Origin: MFD01213-c1 sp963704405
GTDB taxonomy: Bacteria > Planctomycetota > Phycisphaerae > Tepidisphaerales > Tepidisphaeraceae
Direction: 5' to 3'
DNA length: 64,000 nucleotides
NCBI GenBank assembly: GCA_963704405.1
Contig: OY969903.1
Coordinates: 3,472,001-3,536,000 of the forward strand
Positions 1 through 8,923 of the stretch are shown one piece after another. The notes under the pieces were generated by a model, which saw only the letters and a list, made by a program, of their open reading frames with translations, was not told the origin of the DNA and ran no database searches. The stretch's first letter is position 1. Each line of letters begins with the position of its first letter. Position numbers and translations under genes: made by a program.

Positions 1-3000
1 GGTGGTTTGAGCATCGTCATTGATACCGCGGCCCCCGCCGCCCCGTCCACGCCTGATCTTATTGCTACCGATGACAGTTTTGATCCCAATGGCACGCCGC
101 TGATCGGCACGAACGCGGATAATGTCACCAACGTTAATACACCTGCGTTCACCGGCACCGCCGAGGCGGGCGCGTTGATCCGTCTGTACGCCACCCACGG
201 CGTAACCACAGTTCAGATCGGCACAACCTTCGCATCTGGCGGCGTCTGGTCTATCGCGTCCACCACCCTGGCTGATGGCGCGTATGCCATTACGGCAACA
301 GCCACCGATCTTGCCGGCAATGTGTCGGCGCTTTCTGGTGCATTAAGCATCACCGTCGATACGCTTGCTCCCGCTGCCCCATCGACTCCCGACCTCACTA
401 CCGTTGACGACAGCTTTGATCCCAATCCGACGCCGCTGATTGGGAGCAGTTCGGACAACATCACCAAGATTAATAGTCCAACTTTTGCTGGCACTGCCGA
501 AGCCGGAGCGCTCATCCGGCTGTTCGCGACACAGGGCGCAACGACCATTCAAATTGGAACGACCTTCGCCACCGGCGGTTCATGGAGCATCACGTCCGGC
601 ACTCTGGCCGATGGCTCTTACACCATTACGGCAACGGCGACCGATCTGGCCGGCAATGTTTCTCCGGTCTCCGGCGGATTGAACATCACAATCGATACGA
701 TCGCGCCGGCCGCGCCTTCGACGCCGGACCTGATTGCTTCCAGCGACAGCTTCGATCCGAATGCAACTCCGCTGATCGGCACAAACTCTGACAATGTCAC
801 GAATATCAGCGCCCCGACCTTCACCGGCACCGCCGAAGCGTCCAGCCTGATTCGCCTGTTCGCGACTCAAGGCGCGACTACCGTTCAAATCGGCACGGCA
901 TTCACGACGGCCGGCGGTTCATGGGCGATCACTTCGTCCACCTTGACCGACGGCAGCTACACCATCACCGCGACCGCCACCGATACCGCCGGCAACGTAT
1001 CGGCACTTTCTAATGGCCTTGCGATCACGGTCGACACCGCCGCCCCCGGCGCACCGACCATGCCCGATCTGACGGCCGCCAGCGACACCGGCGCATCGAG
1101 CACCGATAACATTACCAGCATCAGCACACCAATCTTCACTGGAAGCGCTGAAGCCGGAACGCTCATCCGCCTCTTCGCCACGCATGGCGTCACGACGACC
1201 CAGATCGGCACCACCATCGCTACGGGCGGCTCATGGACGATCACGTCAACCAATCTCGCCGATGGCGCGTACGTCATTACTGCAACGGCCACTGATATAG
1301 CCGGCAATGTTTCGGCCGCGTCCTCCGGCCTGTCCATCGGCATCGATTCCCAATCTCCGGTTCCGACGATCACCGATATCAGCACTGCCCATCTGGAAGG
1401 CACAACCATCTCGCTCAATGGGCTGGCCAACGATCCCGCGCCATCTTTCGGCTCCCCCGCTTTCAATTGGCACGTCGTCGCCAGCACCGGCCAGACCATC
1501 GCCGACGGCACGACCCAGAATTTCTCCTTCGTCCCCGCTGACAACGGCACCTACACGATCACCTATACCATCACCGACGCCGCCGGCAATGTCGGCTCCG
1601 CCGGTGACGTCATCATCGTCGCCAACGTTGTCCCAACGCTCTCTCTCTCCGGCGTGACTTCGATCAATGAAGGATCGACCTACACCCTCTCGCTCGATTC
1701 TTCTGATCCCGGCAATGACACCGTCAATTCATGGGTCATCACCTGGGGCGATGGAAACACCGACACCATTCCCGCCAGTGCCCGCACCTTCAACGCCGCC
1801 GCGCAGAAATGGGAAACCCACACCACCTTCACGCACGTTTACATCGACGGCCCCAATAACTACACCATCAGCGCCACCGCTACCGACGAAGACGGCACTT
1901 ACAGCGCGGGCAATACCATCGGCGTCGCCGTCAACGACGTCGCCCCCATCATTGACCTCTCGCAAAGCGCCACCTCCAGCCTTGAAGGCGCGCTCTATAC
2001 CCTCAAGCTGGGCGCTGTCACCGACCCGGGCGTCAACGACGTGATCTCCGGTTACTCCATCAACTGGGGCGACGGCAACATCGATAGCTTCCTCAGCGGC
2101 GGCAACCCCGCCAACACCACCAAGACCCACACCTACCAGGACGGCCCGTCCGTCCCGCAGATCAAAATAACCCTGATCGACAACAACGGCATCCACAACA
2201 GCGCCGGGACACTCAACATTACCGTCACCAACGTCAACCCCACCGCCGTCCTCAACAACTTCGGCGATGTGAACGAAGGCTCGGCGGCGCAGGTGCTCTT
2301 CACCAGCCAGGCCGACGTTTCACCGGTGGACGCCGCCGCTGTTCCCGGTTTCCACTACGCTTACGATTTCAACAACGACGGCATCTTCGATTCCGGTGAC
2401 GGTTCTTATGGCGGCAGCATCAGCTCCGCTTCCGCCGTCGTCCCCAACAGCTTCCTTCTCGTCCCCGGCCAGCACACGGTGAGGGCGCGCATCATCGACA
2501 AAGACGGCGGATTTAATGACTACACCACCACCTTCACCGTTGATAACGTCGCCCCCATCGTCAGCGTCCCCTCGACTGCCAGCGCCAGCGTCAATGTCCC
2601 ATTCACCAGCGGCGGCACCTTCAGCGATCCGGGCAACGACGGTCCCTGGAGCGGCACCGTCGACTACGGCGACGGCTCCCCAATCCAGCCGCTGACGATT
2701 AACTCCGTCAACAAAACGTTCTCGCTCAACCACACCTATTCCAGCGCGAATACCTACACCATCATTGTCCAGGTCACCGATCACCCGCACTCGCCTGATG
2801 GGATTCAGCCCCCCACCGCTTCGCTCACCGGCACGGGCACAATCAGCCTCACCGTCGCCGCCGGAACATTGCAGGTCACGAACTTCACGCCGACTGTCAG
2901 TGGCTTTGACGTCACCTTTAATCGCGCCGTCAATACCTCGGTGCTGAACCTTTATTCCAGCACGCTCGCCGGTGGCTTTGGCGCTTCCGACATCGCCATC

Positions 3001-5739
3001 ATTGGAACCAACACCGGCCCCGTGCATGGCTCGCTCACGTGGGATTCTGCAACCAATACCGCTCACTTCATCAAGACAGGCGGAGTTCTTGCCGCGGACA
3101 GTTACTCCCTCACCTTGTTCAGCCGCGCCGACGGCTGGGCGGATAACTCCGGCCACGCGCTCGACGGCGACAGCAACAACACCGACGGCGGAAACTATTC
3201 CACTAACTTCATCATCTCGTATCCCTCTGCCCCCCGCGTCGTCAGCATCCCTGATTTCGCCCGCGGCCCCGGTCAACCTGTCAACTCCCCCGCAACCGCG
3301 AACGGCCTTACCGTCTCCATTGATAATGGCAGCGGCGTTACCTCGATCGAGTTTGATCTCGTTTACAACCCTGCCTTGCTCACGGTCAACACCGCCGTTC
3401 CCGCCGCCGGGCTGCCGGCCGGCTGGTCGACCACCAATATTAATTTCATCGCCCCCGGCCGCATCAACTTTACGATCTCCGGCACCACTCCGCTGGGCGC
3501 TGGTCCCAGGGCTTTCATGATGCTGACGACTTCGGTCCCCGGCACCGCCCCATACGGATCTGCCGCCGACCTGCAGATCCAGAACGTGCAGGTCAATCAG
3601 AATGCGATGCCGGCGATTGGCGATTCCGCCGTCGAAAAAGTCGCCTATCTCGGAGACGCCAGCGGCAACGGCGCATATACCGGCCTCGACGCGGCCCTCA
3701 TCGCCCGCGTCTTCTCCACCCTCGACAGCGGCTTTGACGCTTATCCCCTTGTCGATCCGGTCATCATCGGTGACGCGAGCGGCGACGGAGCCATCAGCGG
3801 GCTCGATCCATCCTTTGTCGCCCAGGAATCCGTTGGTCTCACCCGTCCGGAAATTCCCGACCTGCCCGCCGGCATCACGCTTGTCGGCGGCGGTGTCGAT
3901 CCGACCTTCAGCATCCCAACTGGCGTCATCGGCAATCGCGGCGGAATCGTCACTGTCCCCGTCAATCTCGCCAGCGCGAGCGGTTTGCTCGGCTTCACCT
4001 TCGCCGCTGACTATCTCGGCACCGCCTTGCAGCTCACCGGCGCGGGAAGCATCACCCTCGGTTCGCTGTTGCCCGGCTGGTCGATTGTCAGCAACGCCAA
4101 TGATCTTTCCGGCCACGCAATGGTCACTCTCTTCAACACCTCGGCCAGTGCCTCCGGGGCTGGCACTGTTGCAAACCTGAACTTCCTCGTCTCCGCCAGC
4201 ACCAGCCCCGGCCTCAAGGCTGTACATCTCAGCGGCCCGGCCAATGATGTCTCCCCGAACCAGTCTCCAAGCTTCAGCTACAGCGACGGCAGCGTTCTGG
4301 TAACGCCGAACTTCATCGGCACCGCGGGCAACGACACCTGGACCGCCCGCCTTAGCGGTGGTGGAACCATTGAAAATGTCTGGGAAAATGCCCCGACAAC
4401 CGGCTCCCCAACCTACACGTGGTCCCTTGCGGACTTCGCTTCCAATCCTGCCGCCAACGCGATGAGCTTTGCCGGCCTCGGTGGCGCAGACTCCCTCACT
4501 CTCGATTTCGCCGGTGGCAACCCCGTCCCCAATGGCGTCACGTTCGATGGCGGCTCCGGCAGCGATACCTTGATCTACAGGACCGCCAATACCAACAGCC
4601 TCTTCAATGTCGATGGCGCCGGCGTCCACTTCGGTGGAACGTCCGTCACCACTACAAATGACGAACTGGTCGTCATCATCGGCGGTACTGGCGACGACAC
4701 CGTCACCCAAACCTCTACCTCCCCCATCTCCTACGTCTTCAATGGTGGAACCGGGAACGACATCCTGAACATCAACGGCGGTTCCTATACCTTCAGCGGC
4801 GATCCCGAGGCCGCCACCGCGAGCCTTACCTTAAATGACAACAGCATCGTCACCTTTGCCGCCGGCGCGAGCGGTTCAGGGATCAACGTTCGCAATCTCG
4901 CGGCCCTGAACCTCGGCCCCAGCGCGCTCGCGGTGGTTGCCGCCGCCGGAGCCATTACCGATCGCGCCATCCTCGTGTCGCGCGCCTTTACGATCGATCC
5001 AACCGCCAAACTGGATCTGAACAACAACGACATGATCATCCGGGGCAGCACGGTTGACGCCGTTTCAACCCAGATTGCCAAGGCGCTCAACCTCACGACC
5101 GGCGGATACTGGGACGGCGCCAGCGGAATCACCAGCACCTCCGCCGCCAACAATCCCGCGTTCCTGTCGGCCCTGGGCGCAATCGCCAACAACGACGGCA
5201 CCGGCCACCAAATCTACGGTGCCGGCGCGCTGTTGGGCCTGTTTGATGGTCAGTCGCCCGCCGTCGATGACGTGCTTATCCGATACACCTTCTGGGGTGA
5301 CGCCGATCTCAGCGGCAAGGTCGATGGCACCGACTACGGGAAGATCGACAACGCCTTTAACCATCCCGCCTTCACCGGCTGGTTCAACGGCGACTTCAAT
5401 TATGACAACACCGTTGACGGCTCCGACTATTCGCTGATCGACAATGCCTTCAATAACCAGTCCATCAGCCCGATCACATCGGTCGCCCCGCTCATCACCA
5501 GCTCCGCGTCGGAAATCGCCGTCGCGAGCGCCGCGCTTGCAGAAACATCCTCTGTGCCCGCAATTGCCGCAACTGCGGTAACAACAATAACCACAACAAC
5601 ACCCGCGGCAGTTGGCAAACCCGCAGCCGAAATCGTGCTGTTCTCCCCGACGAACATCGCCGCAACCACTACATCCACTGACAAAAAGAAAGACCAGCCG
5701 GAAAGCCTGAGCGACCGCCTTGGTGGCAGTGTCCTCTGA
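1..5739 (+). CDS. Giant modular surface protein (Ig-like/PKD/cohesin-like/dockerin-like), 5' end outside window
   Basis: The reading frame is open from base 1, so the start lies upstream; about 1912 residues are visible. In order: four near-identical Ig-like units (about residues 7-448), PKD/Ig-like domains with WGDG and YGDG motifs (about 450-960), a cohesin-like beta-sandwich (about 1080-1210), a dockerin-like pair of calcium loops (GDASGNGAYTGLD and GDASGDGAISGLD, about 1217-1275), a second cohesin-like domain (about 1295-1430), a GG.GSD.L hemolysin-like stretch (about 1440-1620), a second dockerin-like pair (GDADLSGKVDGTDY, GDFNYDNTVDGSDY, about 1764-1815) and an Ala/Thr-rich tail. Planctomycetes carry very large secreted proteins of this style. 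A cell-surface or extracellular adhesive or scaffold role is inferred; no catalytic domain is seen. A 16-bp hairpin follows the stop. Confidence 0.85.
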   Translation, partial: GGLSIVIDTAAPAAPSTPDLIATDDSFDPNGTPLIGTNADNVTNVNTPAFTGTAEAGALIRLYATHGVTTVQIGTTFASGGVWSIASTTLADGAYAITATATDLAGNVSALSGALSITVDTLAPAAPSTPDLTTVDDSFDPNPTPLIGSSSDNITKINSPTFAGTAEAGALIRLFATQGATTIQIGTTFATGGSWSITSGTLADGSYTITATATDLAGNVSPVSGGLNITIDTIAPAAPSTPDLIASSDSFDPNATPLIGTNSDNVTNISAPTFTGTAEASSLIRLFATQGATTVQIGTAFTTAGGSWAITSSTLTDGSYTITATATDTAGNVSALSNGLAITVDTAAPGAPTMPDLTAASDTGASSTDNITSISTPIFTGSAEAGTLIRLFATHGVTTTQIGTTIATGGSWTITSTNLADGAYVITATATDIAGNVSAASSGLSIGIDSQSPVPTITDISTAHLEGTTISLNGLANDPAPSFGSPAFNWHVVASTGQTIADGTTQNFSFVPADNGTYTITYTITDAAGNVGSAGDVIIVANVVPTLSLSGVTSINEGSTYTLSLDSSDPGNDTVNSWVITWGDGNTDTIPASARTFNAAAQKWETHTTFTHVYIDGPNNYTISATATDEDGTYSAGNTIGVAVNDVAPIIDLSQSATSSLEGALYTLKLGAVTDPGVNDVISGYSINWGDGNIDSFLSGGNPANTTKTHTYQDGPSVPQIKITLIDNNGIHNSAGTLNITVTNVNPTAVLNNFGDVNEGSAAQVLFTSQADVSPVDAAAVPGFHYAYDFNNDGIFDSGDGSYGGSISSASAVVPNSFLLVPGQHTVRARIIDKDGGFNDYTTTFTVDNVAPIVSVPSTASASVNVPFTSGGTFSDPGNDGPWSGTVDYGDGSPIQPLTINSVNKTFSLNHTYSSANTYTIIVQVTDHPHSPDGIQPPTASLTGTGTISLTVAAGTLQVTNFTPTVSGFDVTFNRAVNTSVLNLYSSTLAGGFGASDIAIIGTNTGPVHGSLTWDSATNTAHFIKTGGVLAADSYSLTLFSRADGWADNSGHALDGDSNNTDGGNYSTNFIISYPSAPRVVSIPDFARGPGQPVNSPATANGLTVSIDNGSGVTSIEFDLVYNPALLTVNTAVPAAGLPAGWSTTNINFIAPGRINFTISGTTPLGAGPRAFMMLTTSVPGTAPYGSAADLQIQNVQVNQNAMPAIGDSAVEKVAYLGDASGNGAYTGLDAALIARVFSTLDSGFDAYPLVDPVIIGDASGDGAISGLDPSFVAQESVGLTRPEIPDLPAGITLVGGGVDPTFSIPTGVIGNRGGIVTVPVNLASASGLLGFTFAADYLGTALQLTGAGSITLGSLLPGWSIVSNANDLSGHAMVTLFNTSASASGAGTVANLNFLVSASTSPGLKAVHLSGPANDVSPNQSPSFSYSDGSVLVTPNFIGTAGNDTWTARLSGGGTIENVWENAPTTGSPTYTWSLADFASNPAANAMSFAGLGGADSLTLDFAGGNPVPNGVTFDGGSGSDTLIYRTANTNSLFNVDGAGVHFGGTSVTTTNDELVVIIGGTGDDTVTQTSTSPISYVFNGGTGNDILNINGGSYTFSGDPEAATASLTLNDNSIVTFAAGASGSGINVRNLAALNLGPSALAVVAAAGAITDRAILVSRAFTIDPTAKLDLNNNDMIIRGSTVDAVSTQIAKALNLTTGGYWDGASGITSTSAANNPAFLSALGAIANNDGTGHQIYGAGALLGLFDGQSPAVDDVLIRYTFWGDADLSGKVDGTDYGKIDNAFNHPAFTGWFNGDFNYDNTVDGSDYSLIDNAFNNQSISPITSVAPLITSSASEIAVASAALAETSSVPAIAATAVTTITTTTPAAVGKPAAEIVLFSPTNIAATTTSTDKKKDQPESLSDRLGGSVL
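19..1341 (+). repeat. Four tandem Ig-like coding repeats of about 336 bp
   Basis: Units begin at the codons for [IV]DT..AP at about 19, 355, 691 and 1030, giving periods of 336, 336 and 339 bp; the last unit is shorter (312 bp). Each encodes a bacterial Ig-like module ending in ITATATD.AGNVS. The DNA has diverged between units although the protein is nearly the same, so these are older duplications under selection. The array probably extends upstream of the window. Confidence 0.85.
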
Positions 5740-5755
5740 TCGCCAGGCAACCATT

Positions 5756-5802
5756 AACGGGTTTGGGCAGCCTTAATAGTGATAGTGCTGCCCAAACCCG
5801 TT
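5756..5802 (+). terminator. Hairpin after the giant surface protein gene
   Basis: A perfect 16-bp inverted repeat (5756-5771 and 5787-5802) with a 15-nt loop lies 16 bases after the stop codon. The downstream strand has only short T runs, so termination may be weak or need Rho. The rest of the gap to 6058 shows only a 7-bp hairpin at 5885-5903 and the element at 6001. Confidence 0.6.
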
Positions 5803-6000
5803 ACGTTTCCTTCTCAAGACCCAGTAAACGCAAGTGGATCGGCTGCAGCCTCCCCAGGAAATTAGAATGAGGGTGAATTCGGATGGTCGAGGGTTGCTCG
5901 ACCACCGAAACACGGTCGCTCTCGCGATGAGCGGAAAAGGGAGTAAGAGCGGCACGTTTGACGAAATCCTCATCTAACGGTATCGAATCCCTTTTGTGTC

Positions 6001-6020
6001 GCGGCGCGTACGCCGCTTTT
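6001..6020 (+). terminator. Short GC hairpin plus T4 in the leader of the PfkB kinase gene
   Basis: GCGGCG (6001-6006), a CGTA loop and CGCCGC (6011-6016) are followed directly by TTTT. It sits 38 bases before the kinase start codon. It could be an attenuator in the kinase leader or the end of a short upstream transcript. The short U tract makes this tentative. Confidence 0.3.
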
Positions 6021-6058
6021 GATGCAGCCGGACAATATTTTATCTGAGGAAACGAGAA

Positions 6059-7138
6059 ATGAAGATCAGAGACGCGAAGGACAGCAAATATGACCTGATG
6101 AGCCTCGGCGAATGCATGGTGCGATTATCGCCCCCCGGCCATGGGCGAATTGAGTTCGCCACCACGCTTGAGGTCTGCGTTGGAGGGGGTGAATTTAATG
6201 TTGCGTATGCCCTTTCGCGCCTGGGTCTGCGGACCGGCTTTGCCAGCCGCATCGTCGATAATCCTGTTGGCAAGATCATTCTCAACGCCGCCCGGGCGGT
6301 GGGTGTTGATGTATCTAATGTGGTCGTCGCCAAGTATGACGGCGTCGGCCGCGCCGATCGCATCGGTTTGAATTTCACTGAAGTTGGAACGGGCGTCCGC
6401 GGTTCGGTCACACTTTACGATCGCGGTCACTCGGCGGCCAGCAACATGAAGCCGGGCATGATCGACTTCAAGAAGCTCTTCGGCCAGGGCGTTCGCTGGC
6501 TCCATACCGGCGGCATTTTCGCTTCGCTTTCCGATGGCTGCGCCGCCACGCTGAAAGACGCCGTGATCGCCGCCAAGGAGGCCGGCACCATCATCTCCTA
6601 CGATCTCAACTTCCGCTCCAAGCTCTGGAGCGCCCAGAAAGCCCAGCAGGTCACCAAAGAACTCGTCCCTTACATTGACTGCCTCATCGGCAACGAAGAA
6701 GACTTTCAGAAAGTCCTCGGCTTTGAAGTGGAAGGCGTCGACGAAGAAAACCTTTCCGCCCTGGATACTTCGGCCTACAAGAAGATGGTGGAAAAAGTCG
6801 TCAAGGCTTATCCCAATGTCAAAGTCGTTGGCACCACCCTCCGCGAGGTCAAGAGCGGCCTGGTCAATAACTGGTCGGCCATTCTCTGGAATGACGGCAA
6901 GTTTTATGAAAGCCGTCGCTATGACAACCTGGAAATTGAAGACCGCGTCGGCGGCGGTGACGGGTTCAGCAGCGGTTTCGCCTATGGCTTCCTCACCGGA
7001 AAAACCCCGCAGGAATGCGTCGATCTGGGCGCTGCCCACGGAGCCCTCCTCCAGACCACCCGCGGCGACACCAGCCAGATCGACCTGGAAGAACTGATGC
7101 ATGTATTCAAAGGCGGCAGCGCCCGCATCAAACGCTGA
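6059..7138 (+). CDS. PfkB-family sugar kinase, 2-keto-3-deoxygluconate kinase type
   Basis: 359 residues, usual length for ribokinase/PfkB enzymes, which phosphorylate sugars with ATP in the cytoplasm. The N-terminal GECMVRLSPPG and the VGGGEFNVAYALSRLG segment match the sugar-binding part of the family. SYDLNFRSKLW (about residue 180) is typical of 2-keto-3-deoxygluconate kinases. The C-terminal signature DRVGGGDGFSSGFAYG holds the anion hole and catalytic base (Asp about 301). A GAGGA site lies about 9 bases before the ATG. It stands alone between two terminators, so it is probably monocistronic. KdgK activity would feed an Entner-Doudoroff-like route for uronates or galactonate; the exact substrate cannot be fixed from sequence. 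Confidence 0.85.
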   Translation: MKIRDAKDSKYDLMSLGECMVRLSPPGHGRIEFATTLEVCVGGGEFNVAYALSRLGLRTGFASRIVDNPVGKIILNAARAVGVDVSNVVVAKYDGVGRADRIGLNFTEVGTGVRGSVTLYDRGHSAASNMKPGMIDFKKLFGQGVRWLHTGGIFASLSDGCAATLKDAVIAAKEAGTIISYDLNFRSKLWSAQKAQQVTKELVPYIDCLIGNEEDFQKVLGFEVEGVDEENLSALDTSAYKKMVEKVVKAYPNVKVVGTTLREVKSGLVNNWSAILWNDGKFYESRRYDNLEIEDRVGGGDGFSSGFAYGFLTGKTPQECVDLGAAHGALLQTTRGDTSQIDLEELMHVFKGGSARIKR

Positions 7139-7160
7139 TCCCGCAATTTGCCGAAAAATT

Positions 7161-7200
7161 AAATCCCCGTGCATCATTTGAATGATGCACGGGGATTTTT
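7161..7200 (+). terminator. Strong intrinsic terminator after the PfkB kinase gene
   Basis: A perfect 18-bp inverted repeat (7161-7178 and 7181-7198) is followed by further T residues. It starts 22 bases after the kinase stop codon. Nothing clear is seen between 7201 and the ATPase Shine-Dalgarno sequence. Confidence 0.85.
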
Positions 7201-7387
7201 GTAGCATGGTTGCTTCGGTGAACTCCAGTTGAGCCGCGCCTTACGCGCGTCAGGATGGGATTACATCGAGCCATGGCGCAAAGCGGCTCTTTCGGTAATT
7301 GTAAACCTTCCCCTCGCCCCGCCAATTCCCCGATCCTATCATTTCCTGCCGAATCAAAATTGAAGGCCAATAAGGAGTACCCGCAGC

Positions 7388-8833
7388 ATGTCCATGTCCC
7401 ATTCCCATCCGCAACCGGCAACTGTCGGCCAGCTCAAGGCAACCGATTACAAACCGATGAGCGTCAAAGATGAACTCCGCCGCAATCTGATCCGCAAGCT
7501 CAGGTCCGGCGAAGAGCTTTTTCCCGGCATCCTCGGGTATCGCGACAGCGTCATCCCGCAGATCATCAACGGCATCCTCTCAAAGCATGATCTGCTTTTC
7601 CTCGGCCTGCGCGGGCAGGCCAAAACGCGCATCCTCCGGATGCTTCCCGACCTGCTCGATGAATGGATCCCCGTCCTGAGCGGTGTAGAAATCAACGACG
7701 ACCCGCTCGAATCCACGACCAGAACCGGCAAACGAATTCTTGCCGAGCAAGGCGACGACGCCAAAATCGAATGGGTCCACCGCCGCGACCGGTACCAGGA
7801 AAAGCTTGCGACGCCGGATGTAACCATCGCCGACCTCATCGGCGAGATCGACTTGGTCAAGCACGCCGAGGGCCGTTATCTCAGCGACGAATCCACCATG
7901 CATTACGGGATGATCCCGCGCAGCAACCGCGGCATCTTCGCTATTAATGAATTGCCCGACCTCGCCCCGCGCATTCAGGTCGGTCTTTTTAATGTTCTCG
8001 AAGAGCGCGATGTCCAGATCCGCGGCTATCCCGTCCGCCTGAATCTCGATGTCTGTCTCGTCTTCAGCGCCAATCCGGAAGACTACACCAACCGCGGCCG
8101 AATCGTCACCCCGCTGAAAGACCGCATTGGCTCTGTCATCCGAACGCATTATCCGGAAACCGTCCAGGAAGGAATCGAAATCGCCCAGCAAAACGCCTGG
8201 GTCGAGCGCAGCGGCCCTCGGAGCGCGAGCGGCGTGCGCGTCGATACGCCCGGCTTCATGACTGAAATCATCGAGCAAGTCGTTCGCCTCGCCCGCTCCA
8301 GCCCGCACGTATCGCAGGCTTCCGGCGTCTCGGTCCGCACCAGCATCGCCAACCTTGAAACCGTCACCAGCAACGCCGAGCGCCGTGGCATCCTCACCGG
8401 TGAAAAGCGAATTGTGCCGCGCATTTGCGATCTGAATTACCTGATTGCCTCCTGCCGCGGCAAAATCGAAATGACCCTCGCCGAAGAAGACGGCGCCGAG
8501 GACAAGCTGGTGAAATCTCTTATCGGCGAAGCTGTCAAAACTGTCTTTGCCAAATACGACGACGCCGACGCCCATGACAACATCAGCGAACAATTCAAAG
8601 GCAACCTGACTTTCCCCGCCGGCGACGATCTCTCGGCTGACGAGTTCGTCGCGAACATGAAAGCCGTCAAAGGCCTCCACTCGGTGGCCGTGCAACTCGC
8701 CAAAGAAATGCAGCTTGACGGCGGCGACACCGCCATTCTCGCCAGCGTTGGCGAGTTTCTCCTCGAAGGACTTTACGTCAACAACCGCCTGAGCAAGTTC
8801 AATTCAAAAGGGAAAACATTTTTTAAGAGGTGA
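7388..8833 (+). CDS. AAA+ ATPase of the magnesium-chelatase (BchI-like) family
   Basis: 481 residues. AAGGAG at 7372-7377 fixes the ATG. The P-loop region reads FLGLRGQAKTR (Walker A about residues 73-80), with Ala in place of the last Gly of GxxxxGK[ST]. The Walker B-like strand is GIFAINELPDL (about 182-192), with Asn-Glu instead of Asp-Glu. NPEDYTNRGRIVTPLKDRI resembles sensor 1 and the arginine-finger region. Related proteins occur as stand-alone MoxR/BchI-like ATPases, often paired with a VWA-domain partner. Here no VWA gene follows; a BatA-like protein with a decayed VWA site lies 2.6 kb away in the opposite direction. A chaperone-like remodelling role is inferred. Confidence 0.8.
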   Translation: MSMSHSHPQPATVGQLKATDYKPMSVKDELRRNLIRKLRSGEELFPGILGYRDSVIPQIINGILSKHDLLFLGLRGQAKTRILRMLPDLLDEWIPVLSGVEINDDPLESTTRTGKRILAEQGDDAKIEWVHRRDRYQEKLATPDVTIADLIGEIDLVKHAEGRYLSDESTMHYGMIPRSNRGIFAINELPDLAPRIQVGLFNVLEERDVQIRGYPVRLNLDVCLVFSANPEDYTNRGRIVTPLKDRIGSVIRTHYPETVQEGIEIAQQNAWVERSGPRSASGVRVDTPGFMTEIIEQVVRLARSSPHVSQASGVSVRTSIANLETVTSNAERRGILTGEKRIVPRICDLNYLIASCRGKIEMTLAEEDGAEDKLVKSLIGEAVKTVFAKYDDADAHDNISEQFKGNLTFPAGDDLSADEFVANMKAVKGLHSVAVQLAKEMQLDGGDTAILASVGEFLLEGLYVNNRLSKFNSKGKTFFKR

Positions 8834-8923
8834 GCCGGGTGCAGCACGGCGGCGCCATCGCCTGATGGGTCAATGCTGAGGTGCTTCGAAGGATAATTGC
8901 GCGGATGAAATCGAAGAAAACGG

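Noticed and set aside
19..1341. Possible CRISPR or tandem satellite
   Set aside because: The 336-bp periodicity is that of Ig-like protein modules; the units are diverged coding sequence without short identical repeats and spacers.
2320..4710. A 796-codon open frame on the minus strand inside the giant surface protein gene
   Set aside because: It is a long antisense shadow of GC-rich periodic coding sequence, Gly/Asp/Val-rich without any family motif; the plus-strand frame has clear domains.
5885..5903. 7-bp hairpin in the gap after the giant surface protein gene
   Set aside because: Short stem, no T tract and no neighbouring context; not distinguishable from chance.
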